A stretch of 64,000 nucleotides of DNA from contig JAFARC010000040.1 in the NCBI GenBank assembly GCA_019245755.1, positions 1 to 64,000 on the forward strand, written 5' to 3'. The position numbers were made by a program, and so were the translations under genes. Below, piece by piece: positions 25,154 to 33,471 of this stretch (positions are counted from its first letter, which is position 1; the number at the start of each line of letters is the position of its first letter). Under the pieces are notes generated by a model that saw nothing but the letters and a program-made list of their open reading frames with translations, was not told the origin of the DNA and ran no database searches. Source of the stretch: Mycobacteriaceae bacterium. GTDB taxonomy: Bacteria > Actinomycetota > Actinomycetes > Mycobacteriales > Mycobacteriaceae.

Positions 25154-26620
25154 TCAGGCTCGCCCTGCTGAGGCGGCGCTTTCGCGGGGGTCCACCGAGC
25201 GGATGCGCTGAATGGTCTCCGTGGTCGAATGGTCGGCGACGTAGCCCAGGATGCGCACTTCGCCGCCGTACCCCTCGACGACCGCGGCTTCGGCCAGCAT
25301 CTCGACGCTGTAATCGCCGCCCTTGACGTAGATATCGGGCTGCAGGCGCTGGATGAGTGGGATCGGGGTATCGCCGTCGAAGGCGGTCACGTGGTCGACA
25401 CAGCTGAGCGCGCTCAGCACCGCGGCGCGGTCACCCTCGGCGTTGATCGGGCGCTCGGGCCCTTTGAGCCGGCGAACTCCGCTATCGCTGTTGATGGCAA
25501 CGATCAGCACGTCGCCAGCGGCTTTCGCCTCGGTCAGATAAGACACGTGCCCACGGTGCAACACATCGAAGCAGCCGTTGGTGAACACAATCCGGCGGCC
25601 CGCCAGCCGATGGTCGGCGGTGCGGTGGGCCAATTCGTCGTGGGAAATCAGCGGTCCCGATGCGGGATCGGCGCGCCGCTCGAGCTCGGCCGCCGTACAC
25701 ACCGACGTGCCGGGTTGGGCGGTAACGACGTCGGCGGCGAGCTGGCCGTAGTGCGCGGCCTCGATCGCCGACATGCCGCGGGCAAGACCGATGGTCATCG
25801 CGGCGGTGAAGGTGTCCCCCGCGCCGGAGCAGTTTTGCGGGCGGGCCGCACGCGTATGCGTCCGGTAGGCGGGTTTGTCGCCGTCGAGCAGCAGCACGCC
25901 GTCGCGATCAAGCGTGACCGCCGCGGTCGTGGCACCACTTGCGGAAAGGAGGCGGTGGCGATGGTTGGCGAAGAATTGGGCCCGCGCCGAACCGGCCGGC
26001 GGAGTTCCGCAATCGGCGAGCAGGCTCGCGGACTCCGCCTCGTCGGGCACGATGAGGTCGGCGCGGAGCCCCCGCCACGGGCTCAGGTCGTGGGCGTCGA
26101 CTACCAGCAGCGGCAGCATCGGCCGTAATCGGTTGAGCTCCGCGAGGACCCGACGGTCGGCGCACTCACCGCTGTAATCGGAAATGACCAGCGCATCAGC
26201 ATTTTTCAGCGCTGCCGCGAGGTGGCTGGCGAGCTGCGCCGCTTCGCCAGATCCGCCGGTCGTGCCGCGGTCGCACCGCAGCAGCACCTGTCCGGCCGCG
26301 ACGATGCGCTCCTTGCACGGGGTCGCCCATCCTGGCGCGGTCACCACATGAGCGGTTCCGACGCCGTGGCCGCGGAGTTGATCGAGCAGTTCGGCTCCGA
26401 CGTCGTCGTCGCCCACCACGGTCACGATGTCCACCCGCGCACCGAGCGCAGCCAGGTTGGCGGCGGTGTTGGCCGCCGCGCCGGGGGCCGCCGACGAGCC
26501 GTCCACCTCCACGACCGGCGCGGGACCTTCGCGGCACAGCCGGTGGCACGTGCCCGACAGCCATACGTCAAGAACGCTGTCGCCAAGCACCACCACCCGC
26601 GGTGGCGAGGTACCAATCAC
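25154..26620 (-). CDS. hldE: Bifunctional heptose-7-phosphate kinase/heptose-1-phosphate adenylyltransferase
   Basis: 488 residues. Residues 1 to about 320 are a PfkB/RfaE kinase (VVLGDSVLDVWLSGTCHRL, APGAAANTAANLAALG, and the catalytic GAGD loop NCSGAGDTFTAAM). The last about 150 are a nucleotidyltransferase with FTNGCFDVLHRGHVSYL and the downstream GPERPINAEGDRAAVLSAL. Together they turn D-glycero-D-manno-heptose-7-phosphate into ADP-heptose, with GmhB acting between the steps. The GTG at 26620 is preceded by GGAGG at 7 nt. No gmhA or gmhB is in the window. The heptosyltransferase-like gene at 11727 is a possible user. Confidence 0.9.
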   Translation of the reverse strand: MIGTSPPRVVVLGDSVLDVWLSGTCHRLCREGPAPVVEVDGSSAAPGAAANTAANLAALGARVDIVTVVGDDDVGAELLDQLRGHGVGTAHVVTAPGWATPCKERIVAAGQVLLRCDRGTTGGSGEAAQLASHLAAALKNADALVISDYSGECADRRVLAELNRLRPMLPLLVVDAHDLSPWRGLRADLIVPDEAESASLLADCGTPPAGSARAQFFANHRHRLLSASGATTAAVTLDRDGVLLLDGDKPAYRTHTRAARPQNCSGAGDTFTAAMTIGLARGMSAIEAAHYGQLAADVVTAQPGTSVCTAAELERRADPASGPLISHDELAHRTADHRLAGRRIVFTNGCFDVLHRGHVSYLTEAKAAGDVLIVAINSDSGVRRLKGPERPINAEGDRAAVLSALSCVDHVTAFDGDTPIPLIQRLQPDIYVKGGDYSVEMLAEAAVVEGYGGEVRILGYVADHSTTETIQRIRSVDPRESAASAGRA

Positions 26621-26835
26621 CGGAAGTCCTCCAAACCTGCGGTCGCCCCGGCTCGAGATCTCCACCGGCGCATATCAACCCGGCTCAGGGCCGCGCCCCG
26701 GGGCAGTGGCGTCGCTGCAGGGTATTCCCGCGCTACGCGATGTGAAACCACTTCGCGGCGGGCGCGAGGAGGGACAGGGCTAAATTACTAGCTGAACGCG
26801 GCGCGGAAACCCGTGCCCGCGGAACGGGAGGCATC

Positions 26836-27162
26836 ATGACGACCGGAGAACGATACGTCGAGGCAGTCAACAACGCCGACTCGGCGGCGCTGCTCGCGCT
26901 GTTCGCGGAGGACGCCACTTTGACGCACCCGGTGGGCACCGACCGCGGACACTTGGAAATCGAGGACTTTCACAACGACGTCGTGTTCGCCGGTCAGCTG
27001 CACATGACGATCACCCGTCGCATCGAGCAAGGCAACGTCGAAGTGGTGCAACTGCAGGGAACCAGCCCCCTCGACGAGGAAGACCACACCGTGCATACCG
27101 TCGACATCTTCGAGCTCAACGACGACGGCCTGGTGCAGAACCTCGACATCTATTACCGCTGA
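26836..27162 (+). CDS. SnoaL/NTF2-like protein
   Basis: 108 residues with the compact NTF2 cone fold signature: the N-terminal helix GERYVEAVNNADSAALLALF, then FAEDATLTHPVG, and an end VDIFELNDDGLVQNLDIYY. Such proteins are ketosteroid-isomerase-like enzymes or binding proteins. No catalytic residue assignment is safe. A strong ggaggc precedes the ATG. The 3' end overlaps the LLM gene by 10 nt. Confidence 0.82.
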   Translation: MTTGERYVEAVNNADSAALLALFAEDATLTHPVGTDRGHLEIEDFHNDVVFAGQLHMTITRRIEQGNVEVVQLQGTSPLDEEDHTVHTVDIFELNDDGLVQNLDIYYR

Positions 27163-28019
27163 ACGTCGAGGCCCAGATCCTCCCGGAACCGCTTCATGGC
27201 GTCGACCTTCTCGGCCAGGGTGGCGTGCCGGCCGGTGTAGAACATCCACGGCATGGTCAGGATGTGAGTGACCCCGCCGCGTTCGGCCCGGTCGTAGTCC
27301 GCCGCGGTGAAGGCGTCGATCAGGGGCGCAAGCACGGCGAATCCGGTATCGGAGCGCCGGTACTCGTCGCGGTATCCGCGCAGACGCCCGGCCACCGCGA
27401 TCGCGTCGTCGGTGGTGATCAAGTCGCCGACCCAGCCGTCGCAGCGCGCGGCGCGGCGTAGGGCGCTGTCGCTGAGGCCGCCAACCCAGACCGGTATCGG
27501 CGGCGGCGCGGGACTCATCTCGAGGCGCGGCGTTCGATAAAACTCCCCGTCGAATTCCGTCCAGCCCGGCGACCACAACGCCCGCATCAGCTCGATCATC
27601 TCGTCGGTCCGCCTGCCGCGGCGGTCGAATCGGGCGGTCAGCAGCTCGAACTCCTCGGCGCACCAGCCCACGCCCAGTCCCAGTTCGACGCGCCCGCCGG
27701 CGAGCAGCGCCGCCGTCCCGATCGCCTTGGCGGCGCTGTAGGGGTCGCGCAGCGCAGCCACGTAGACCGTGGTGACGAAGTGCAGTCGCTGCGTGCACTG
27801 GGCCAGCGCGCCGATCAGCACCCACGGGTCGGGCCAGTCGGTGAACGGCGCCCACCGCCTGGTGCCGTCCGGGGTGTAGGGGTAGCGCGTGGCAAGGGTC
27901 TCGAGGTTGACCACGTGGTCGGGTATTCCGAGGCCGTCGTAGCCCAGCTCGTCGGCCGCCTTGGCGATCTCGACGATCTCTGTCGTGTCGAGGTAGCCGG
28001 TGCTGATGTAGTACTTCAT
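27153..28019 (-). CDS. LLM-class F420-dependent oxidoreductase
   Basis: 288 residues, luciferase-like TIM barrel. It has IAKAADELGYDGLGIPDHV at the N-terminus, the family block GGRVELGLGVGWCAEEFELL, and IPVWVGGLSDSALRRAARCD. It likely uses F420 for hydride transfer; the substrate is unknown. A broken P450 C-terminus lies 16 nt upstream on the same strand, so the two were probably once an operon. Confidence 0.9.
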   Translation of the reverse strand: MKYYISTGYLDTTEIVEIAKAADELGYDGLGIPDHVVNLETLATRYPYTPDGTRRWAPFTDWPDPWVLIGALAQCTQRLHFVTTVYVAALRDPYSAAKAIGTAALLAGGRVELGLGVGWCAEEFELLTARFDRRGRRTDEMIELMRALWSPGWTEFDGEFYRTPRLEMSPAPPPIPVWVGGLSDSALRRAARCDGWVGDLITTDDAIAVAGRLRGYRDEYRRSDTGFAVLAPLIDAFTAADYDRAERGGVTHILTMPWMFYTGRHATLAEKVDAMKRFREDLGLDVQR

Positions 28020-28035
28020 GTCGCCGACGGGTCAC

Positions 28036-28232
28036 CTAACCGTGATAGAAGACCATCAGCACCTCGACACCGTTGATCCATGGCGTTGCGGCGTTGCGGC
28101 GTTGCGGCGTTGCGGGTCGGACAGTTTCGCGATGTTCGGCATGATATCGGCGATGTCGTTGAAGATCATTCGGGCCAGGCCGGCGCCGAAGCCCAGGTGT
28201 GGATCCGGCGACCATACAGTTTGCGCTGAAGC
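28036..28232 (-). pseudogene. C-terminal remnant of a cytochrome P450 with internal deletion and repeat-induced frameshift
   Basis: Read on the minus strand, one frame gives WSPDPHLGFGAG directly joined to LAR then MIFNDIADIMPNIAKLSDPQR. This is the K-prime/L-helix region of a P450 without the CxG haem ligand loop. After an 8-bp tandem repeat the reading continues one frame over as WINGVEVLMVFYHG and TAG, the typical P450 end (RSGWINGxKxLxVxY). So the haem Cys is deleted, the frame is broken, and everything upstream is missing. It is followed by the LLM gene. The subfamily (CYP124/125-like ending) is a guess. Confidence 0.75.
28082..28113. repeat. 8-bp tandem repeat, four perfect copies
   Basis: GGCGTTGC is repeated four times without interruption inside the P450 remnant, between the segments coding LSDPQR and WINGV. 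Because 8 is not a multiple of 3, each copy gained or lost shifts the frame. Confidence 0.9.
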
Positions 28233-28266
28233 GGATGCCCCGGGGGTCTGCGGTTAGGGTTGGCAC

Positions 28267-29523
28267 GTGCGTGTCCTGGTGATCGGTTCGGGAGCCCGAG
28301 AACATGCGTTGCTGACCGCGCTGGTGTGCGACCCCGACGTCGACGGCCTGATCGCCGCGCCCGGCAATGCGGGCACCGCGACCATCGCCGAGCAGCACGA
28401 TGTCGACATCACCGCCGGCGAAGCGGTGGCCGAACTCGCCCTGAGCGCCGCCGCGGACCTTGTGGTGATCGGCCCGGAGGTGCCGCTGGTGCTCGGTGTC
28501 GCCGACGCGGTGCGCGCCGCAGGCGTGACCTGTTTCGGGCCGTCGGCTGCCGCCGCACGCATCGAAGGCTCCAAGGCGTTCGCCAAGGATGTGATGGCGG
28601 CCGTGGGTGTGCGCACCGCGCGCAGCGAGATCGTCGACAACCCCGCTCGCCTCGACGCGGCGTTGGACCGGTTCGGCGACAAGGCCTGGGTAGTCAAGGA
28701 CGACGGGTTGGCCGCCGGAAAGGGCGTGGTCGTCACCGCCGACCGGGCCGACGCCCGCGCGCACGCGGCCAGCCTGCTCGACGCCGGACATCCCGTGCTG
28801 CTGGAGTCGTTCCTCGACGGTCCGGAGGTTTCGCTGCTGTGCATCGTGGACGGCGAAACCGTCGTGCCGCTGATCCCCGCCCAGGACTTCAAGCGGGTCG
28901 GCGACGGCGACTCCGGGCCCAACACCGGCGGGATGGGTGCATATGCCCCGCTGCCGTGGCTGCCGGACCCGACAACCGACAAGATCGTCTCGGAAGTTGT
29001 GAAACCCGTCGCCGGTGAACTTGTTCGGCGAGGCTGCCCGTTCAGCGGCGTGCTGTATGCCGGTCTGGCGATCACGTCGGAGGGTCCCGCCGTGGTGGAG
29101 TTCAACTGCCGGTTCGGCGACCCGGAGACGCAGGCGGTGCTCACGCTGCTGGATTCACCGCTGGGTCAGCTGTTACGCGCGGCTGCCACCGGAACCCTGG
29201 CCGAGCAACCCGCGCCGCGGTGGCGGCCCGGGACCGCGGTGGTCGTGGTGCTCGCCGCCGAGAACTACCCGGGCCGGCCCCGGGTCGGCGACGTGATCGT
29301 CGGCGCCGACACCCACGGAGTGCTGCACGCGTCGACCGCCCGCCGCGACGACGGCGCGCTGGTCTCCACCGGCGGGCGCGTGCTGTCGGTGGTGGGCACC
29401 GGACCCGACCTGGCTGCCGCCCGCGCGGCCGCATACGACACGATCAACTCAATCCGCCTGCCGGGCAGCCATTACCGCAGCGACATCGCCCTGGCGGCCG
29501 CCGAGGGCCGGATTCACGTCTGA
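28267..29523 (+). CDS. purD: Phosphoribosylamine-glycine ligase (GAR synthetase)
   Basis: 418 residues, ATP-grasp. It forms GAR from phosphoribosylamine, glycine and ATP, the second step of purine synthesis. Visible blocks are the start [34 protein letters not shown], the ATP-grasp core [28 protein letters not shown], and the metal-binding [23 protein letters not shown] start. Plus-strand start of the pur region; its 3' end is 1 nt from the convergent esterase stop. Confidence 0.97.
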   Translation: MRVLVIGSGAREHALLTALVCDPDVDGLIAAPGNAGTATIAEQHDVDITAGEAVAELALSAAADLVVIGPEVPLVLGVADAVRAAGVTCFGPSAAAARIEGSKAFAKDVMAAVGVRTARSEIVDNPARLDAALDRFGDKAWVVKDDGLAAGKGVVVTADRADARAHAASLLDAGHPVLLESFLDGPEVSLLCIVDGETVVPLIPAQDFKRVGDGDSGPNTGGMGAYAPLPWLPDPTTDKIVSEVVKPVAGELVRRGCPFSGVLYAGLAITSEGPAVVEFNCRFGDPETQAVLTLLDSPLGQLLRAAATGTLAEQPAPRWRPGTAVVVVLAAENYPGRPRVGDVIVGADTHGVLHASTARRDDGALVSTGGRVLSVVGTGPDLAAARAAAYDTINSIRLPGSHYRSDIALAAAEGRIHV

Positions 29524-29524
29524 G

Positions 29525-30424
29525 TCAGGCAACCAGCAGCGGCGCCGTCCACGTCAGCTCCGCGGGCAGCTGCGAGCTCCAGAATGCGTCGTCGTGCCCG
29601 CCGGGGGAGAAGCCACCCGACGGCGGATTCGGTAGTTGGGCGATGAACTGCCGGGTCGCCGAGTAGAACGGATCGCTGTTGCCGCAATCGACGCGGATCG
29701 GGATCGAGCCCAGCGTGGGCAGCCCGAACACCGAATTGCTCGACCAGTCGCCGGCGCTGTCGAACGCGCCCGGGGCGGCCGCGCCGTAGGACAACCACAG
29801 CGCGGGACTGACCGCACAGATCGCCGCGGTGTGCGCGGGCCCCAGCCGCGCCCCCAGCAGCAGCGCACCGTAACCGCCCATCGACCAGCCGAGGAACGCC
29901 ACCCGGGAGGTGTCCAGTCCCTTGCCGCCAAGCATCGGTATCAGCTCGTCGAGGACCATGGCGCCCGCATCCTCGCCGGAATCGCGCTTGTGCCAGTAGC
30001 CGCCACCGCCGTCGACGCTGACCACCGCGACCGGCGGCAGCCCGGCGGCGACCGCCTGCGCCAGACCCTGCTCGACGCCGCCGGCCATCACGCTGGCCGC
30101 GTCACCGCCTTTGCCGTGCAGGGCGATCACGGGGCGCAGCGACTTGGCCTGTCCCGGCGGCCGGGCGATCGCCCAGTTGGTGTCGATTCCACCGCGGGCG
30201 GCCGAGACGAACGAGCCGGTGACGAAGGTTGGTGCGGCGGCCGCCGGCGCAGGCTCCAGCGGGGCGATCGGAGCCAGTGGCGTTCCGGCGCCGGCCATCG
30301 ACACCGGCGGGGTGGCGATGGAGGCCCCGGACTCGAGCAGCGCTCCCAACGCGTAGACGCCTGCGGCTCCGGCCGCGGCGCCGGCCCCGAGGCGCAGAAC
30401 GGCGCGGCGGGTGAGCTCCGGCAT
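29525..30424 (-). CDS. Exported alpha/beta-hydrolase esterase (Rv0774c-like)
   Basis: 299 residues from the ATG at 30424. The N-terminus MPELTRRAVLRLGAGAAAGA is a twin-arginine-type signal (TRRAVLR), so export by Tat is likely. The mature part has the nucleophile GWSMGGYGALLLG, an acid near VDCGNSDPF and a His in FSPGGHDDAFW, as in esterase D/antigen-85-related folds. It probably hydrolyses acyl esters at the cell envelope. ATGs at 30433 and 30436 are alternatives. Divergent from the TetR gene. Confidence 0.87.
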   Translation of the reverse strand: MPELTRRAVLRLGAGAAAGAAGVYALGALLESGASIATPPVSMAGAGTPLAPIAPLEPAPAAAAPTFVTGSFVSAARGGIDTNWAIARPPGQAKSLRPVIALHGKGGDAASVMAGGVEQGLAQAVAAGLPPVAVVSVDGGGGYWHKRDSGEDAGAMVLDELIPMLGGKGLDTSRVAFLGWSMGGYGALLLGARLGPAHTAAICAVSPALWLSYGAAAPGAFDSAGDWSSNSVFGLPTLGSIPIRVDCGNSDPFYSATRQFIAQLPNPPSGGFSPGGHDDAFWSSQLPAELTWTAPLLVA

Positions 30425-30529
30425 GGCGGTCATCATGCCATTGAGCGGTTGCGGCTCGAAACACCGGGCTTGCGGCGAGGTCCGCTGCTTTGCGCGAAAC
30501 CGCAGTACAGGCACCGCTTTGCTGGCAGC

Positions 30530-31159
30530 ATGCTAGGCGTGACAGCCGCGGTCACACCGAAGGGCGAACGCCGCAGGCACGCGCTGGTACGCGCCGCCGC
30601 CGAACTGCTGTGTGAAGGCGGATTCGATGCGGTGCGGCACCGCGCCGTCGCGCGTCGCGCGGGTCTGCCGTTGGCCTCCACCACCTACTACTTCTCGTCG
30701 CTTGACGACCTGATCGTCAAGGCGGTCGAACACGTCGGGGCGCAGGAGGCAGCGCAGCTGCGGATGCGATTGGACCATCTGTCACGGCGCCGGCGCGGTG
30801 CCGAGTCGACCGCGGACGTGCTCGTCGACCTGCTGGTGGGCGAACGCCCAACCCTGCACCTCAGTGAGCAGCTGATCTCCCGCTATGAGCGCTACATCGC
30901 CTGTGCGCGGCAACCGGGGCTGCGCGATGTGCAGCGCCGGATCCGCGCGCAACGCAGTGCGGCCGTGGCCGAGGCGGTGCACAGATCAGGCCGCTCGGCA
31001 CATGCCGAACGGCTCAGCGCGCTGGTCTGCGCCGTCGACGGTGCCGTGGTCTCCGCGCTGGTCGACGACGGGGGAAGCCCACGCGACACCGCCAGGGCCA
31101 CTTTGGTCGACGTGATCGACGTGCTCGCGCCCATCGATCGGCCGCTAGCCGCGTATTAG
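30530..31159 (+). CDS. TetR family regulator (Rv0775-like)
   Basis: 209 residues. HTH: ALVRAAAELLCEGGFDAVRH, then VARRAGLPLASTTYYFSSLD. The C-terminal half is helical and ends in LVDVIDVLAPIDRP. GTG at 30539 is an alternative start. Divergent from the exported esterase, which is its most likely target. The last bases overlap the convergent DUF429 gene. Confidence 0.88.
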   Translation: MLGVTAAVTPKGERRRHALVRAAAELLCEGGFDAVRHRAVARRAGLPLASTTYYFSSLDDLIVKAVEHVGAQEAAQLRMRLDHLSRRRRGAESTADVLVDLLVGERPTLHLSEQLISRYERYIACARQPGLRDVQRRIRAQRSAAVAEAVHRSGRSAHAERLSALVCAVDGAVVSALVDDGGSPRDTARATLVDVIDVLAPIDRPLAAY

Positions 31160-31890
31160 AGCGTCGGTGTGACGATATAGCCACTCGGGTAGTCGCCGTA
31201 GACCGTGACGCGGTCGGGTCGGCGCACGCTGTATAGCGCCACGTAGGCGCAGACCACCGCGTCGACGGGGTCCTCGGCCGCGCGCAATTGGAACTTGCGG
31301 GTCGCCGTCTGGACATCTCGCTTCAGCTGCGCCCAGCCGGCATGGTCGGCGACGTGCAACGCGACCTCGGCGTGGGCAAGCCCGTCGAGCAGGCTCATGA
31401 GTCGCAGCAGCTGGAAGCGGAGATCCTCGAACGTTCGACCCGGCTTGTGCTTGTACTTGAGGGTTCGGGTGAGCCCGAAGAGCGCCACGGTCGCCGGGTG
31501 CGGATAAACCTCGATGGCGCGGCGTCCGCCCCGTGACCGGGGATCCAAGTCGAGGCCGAGCCGACGTGCCAGCCGGGCGCCGCGCGGCGTGTCCGCGAAT
31601 TCCGGCTTGCTGGTGTTGGCCGGATGTGCGCCGGCCTCGAACCGGCGAAAGTCGCGATTGAGCGCCCTCTCGCACGGCCGTTGACCGGTCGGATTGGTCA
31701 CGATGAGCGGTGCGTCAATGGCGACGAGACATTCGCGACATTCGCCCTCCAGATAGGGCCCCACCACCGCGGTGATATTCGAATCGGATTGCGCTACCGC
31801 GATATCCACCAAGTGGGCGGCGTCATCGACGACGGCGACACCCGACGGGTTGCGGTTGCCCCAGGCGAGGTCTATCCCGACGAAGTGCAC
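31156..31890 (-). CDS. DUF429 protein (Rv0776c-like)
   Basis: 244 residues starting VHFVGIDLAWGNRNPSGVAV, an RNase-H-like first strand with an acidic residue, then LVAIDAPLIVTNPTGQRPCE and RAIEVYPHPATVALFGL, all conserved in DUF429. The C-terminal ELRAAEDPVDAVVCAYVAL-like block completes the acidic set of an RNase-H fold, so nuclease or NTPase activity is possible but unproven. GTG start. Convergent overlap with the TetR gene; 39 nt separate it from divergent purB. Confidence 0.85.
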   Translation of the reverse strand: MHFVGIDLAWGNRNPSGVAVVDDAAHLVDIAVAQSDSNITAVVGPYLEGECRECLVAIDAPLIVTNPTGQRPCERALNRDFRRFEAGAHPANTSKPEFADTPRGARLARRLGLDLDPRSRGGRRAIEVYPHPATVALFGLTRTLKYKHKPGRTFEDLRFQLLRLMSLLDGLAHAEVALHVADHAGWAQLKRDVQTATRKFQLRAAEDPVDAVVCAYVALYSVRRPDRVTVYGDYPSGYIVTPTL

Positions 31891-31929
31891 GGCTCCAGTG
31901 TGATGTGCCGGCCCGTAAGCTGTGTGTTT

Positions 31930-33348
31930 GTGACAATCCCGGACGTTCTGGCCGCGCGTTACGCCAGCGACGAGATGGTGGCTATCTGGTCGCCGGAAAC
32001 CAAGGTCGTCGCCGAGCGGCGGCTGTGGCTGGCAGTGCTGCGGGCACAGGCGGAATTGGGCGTCGACGTGCCCCACGAGGCGCTTGCGCACTACGAAGGC
32101 GTGGTCGAGATCGTCGACCTGGAGTCGATCGCCGCACGGGAACGCGTCCTGCGCCATGACGTCAAGGCGCGCATCGAGGAGTTCAACGCGCTGGCCGGTC
32201 ACGAGCACGTGCACAAGGGGATGACCAGCCGGGACCTGACCGAAAACGTCGAGCAACTGCAGATCCGCCGATCGCTGGAACTCGTGCACGGCCACGGTGT
32301 GGCGGTTGCGGCGCGGCTGGCCGAGCGAGCCGTGCAGTATCGCGATCTGGTGATGACGGGCCGCAGCCACAACGTCGCCGCGCAGGCCACCACGCTGGGT
32401 AAGCGGTTCGCGTCCGCAGCGCAGGAAACGCTCATTGCGCTGACCCGGGTCGCCGAGCTGATCGACCGGTACCCGTTGCGCGGCATCAAGGGTCCGATGG
32501 GTACCGCGCAGGACATGCTTGATCTGTTCGACGGTGACGCGCAGCGGCTGGCTGAACTCGAGCGGCGGGTGGCCGAGTTCCTCGGCTTCAAGACCGTGCT
32601 GAACAGTGTCGGCCAGATCTATCCGCGCTCGCTCGATCACGACGTCGTTTCGGCGTTGGTGCAGCTGGGCGCCGGGCCGTCCGCGCTCGCGCACACCATC
32701 CGGCTGATGGCCGGCCATGAGCTGGTCACCGAGGGCTTCGCCCCCGGCCAGGTCGGATCGTCGGCGATGCCGCACAAAATGAACACCCGCAGCTGCGAGC
32801 GCGTCAACGGACTGCAGGTGGTGCTGCGTGGCTACGCGTCGATGGCCGCCGAAATCGCCGGCGCCCAGTGGAACGAGGGCGACGTGTTCTGCTCGGTGGT
32901 GCGCCGGGTCGCGCTGCCCGATGCGTTCTTCGCCCTCGACGGGCAGATCGAGACGTTTTTGACCGTGCTGGAGGAATTCGGCGCGTACCCGGCGGTGATC
33001 GAGCGTGAGCTCAACCGCTACCTGCCGTTTCTAGCCACCACCCGCATCCTGATCGCCGCGGTGCGGGCCGGAATGGGCCGCGAGGCAGCACACGAGGTGA
33101 TCAGGCAGCACGCCGTCGCGGTGGCGCTGGCCATGCGCGAGCGCGGCGCCGAACCCGACCTGCTCGACCGATTGGGCGACGACCCGCGGCTGCCCCTGGA
33201 TCGCGGCGCCCTAGACGCGGCGCTGGCAGACCGAAAAGCGTTCACCGGCGCGGCGGGGGAGCAGGTCGACGCGGTGGTGGCCGCGGTGGACGACCTGGTC
33301 AGTCGCCATCCGGACGCCGCGAAATACACACCGGGCGCCATCCTGTAG
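31930..33348 (+). CDS. purB: Adenylosuccinate lyase
   Basis: 472 residues, the length I know for mycobacterial PurB. It splits SAICAR to AICAR and adenylosuccinate to AMP, with fumarate released. Visible are the catalytic-His block TGRSHNVAAQATTLG, the flexible signature loop GQVGSSAMPHKMNTRSCERV carrying the catalytic Ser, and HVHKGMTSRDLTENV. The GTG start at 31930 gives MTIPDVLAARYASDEMVAIW. A frame continues upstream but has no similarity. The GH15 remnant and TehA-like gene follow. Confidence 0.96.
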   Translation: MTIPDVLAARYASDEMVAIWSPETKVVAERRLWLAVLRAQAELGVDVPHEALAHYEGVVEIVDLESIAARERVLRHDVKARIEEFNALAGHEHVHKGMTSRDLTENVEQLQIRRSLELVHGHGVAVAARLAERAVQYRDLVMTGRSHNVAAQATTLGKRFASAAQETLIALTRVAELIDRYPLRGIKGPMGTAQDMLDLFDGDAQRLAELERRVAEFLGFKTVLNSVGQIYPRSLDHDVVSALVQLGAGPSALAHTIRLMAGHELVTEGFAPGQVGSSAMPHKMNTRSCERVNGLQVVLRGYASMAAEIAGAQWNEGDVFCSVVRRVALPDAFFALDGQIETFLTVLEEFGAYPAVIERELNRYLPFLATTRILIAAVRAGMGREAAHEVIRQHAVAVALAMRERGAEPDLLDRLGDDPRLPLDRGALDAALADRKAFTGAAGEQVDAVVAAVDDLVSRHPDAAKYTPGAIL

Positions 33349-33372
33349 CGGCGACGGACGGTAAGGGGGGCG

Positions 33373-33471
33373 ATGCGGCCGATCGAGGACTACCCGCTGC
33401 TGGGTGATCTCCACACCGCGGCGCCGGTGGGGCTGGTCAACACCGCCCGCCGCCTGCCCGGTGATCCGTGA
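33373..33471 (+). pseudogene. N-terminal remnant of a glycoside hydrolase family 15 protein (glucoamylase/trehalase-like)
   Basis: A 32-codon frame starts MRPIEDYPLLGDLHTAAPVG, which matches the N-terminus of mycobacterial GH15-like proteins (xIEDYALLGDLHTAALVxRDGSIDWLC), then turns into unrelated sequence and stops. The ATG has a ggggggc site and the TGA overlaps the GTG of the next gene (GTGA). About 600 residues are missing. It may now serve only as a translated leader for the transporter. Confidence 0.6.

Noticed and set aside
7664..28266. Genomic island with integration machinery
   Set aside because: No integrase, transposase, direct-repeat ends or tRNA edge is visible, so I describe it only as accessory content.
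28200..28266. Purine riboswitch before purD
   Set aside because: No conserved purine aptamer core is present; this sequence is explained by the P450 remnant and a short leader.
28040..28791. 251-codon minus-strand frame over the purD start
   Set aside because: Mostly antisense to purD and without motifs; only its last ~14 codons are meaningful, as the P450 C-terminus.
31156..32775. 539-codon reading of the DUF429 gene
   Set aside because: The extension upstream of 31890 runs antisense through purB and has no similarity; the family start is VHFVGIDLAWG.
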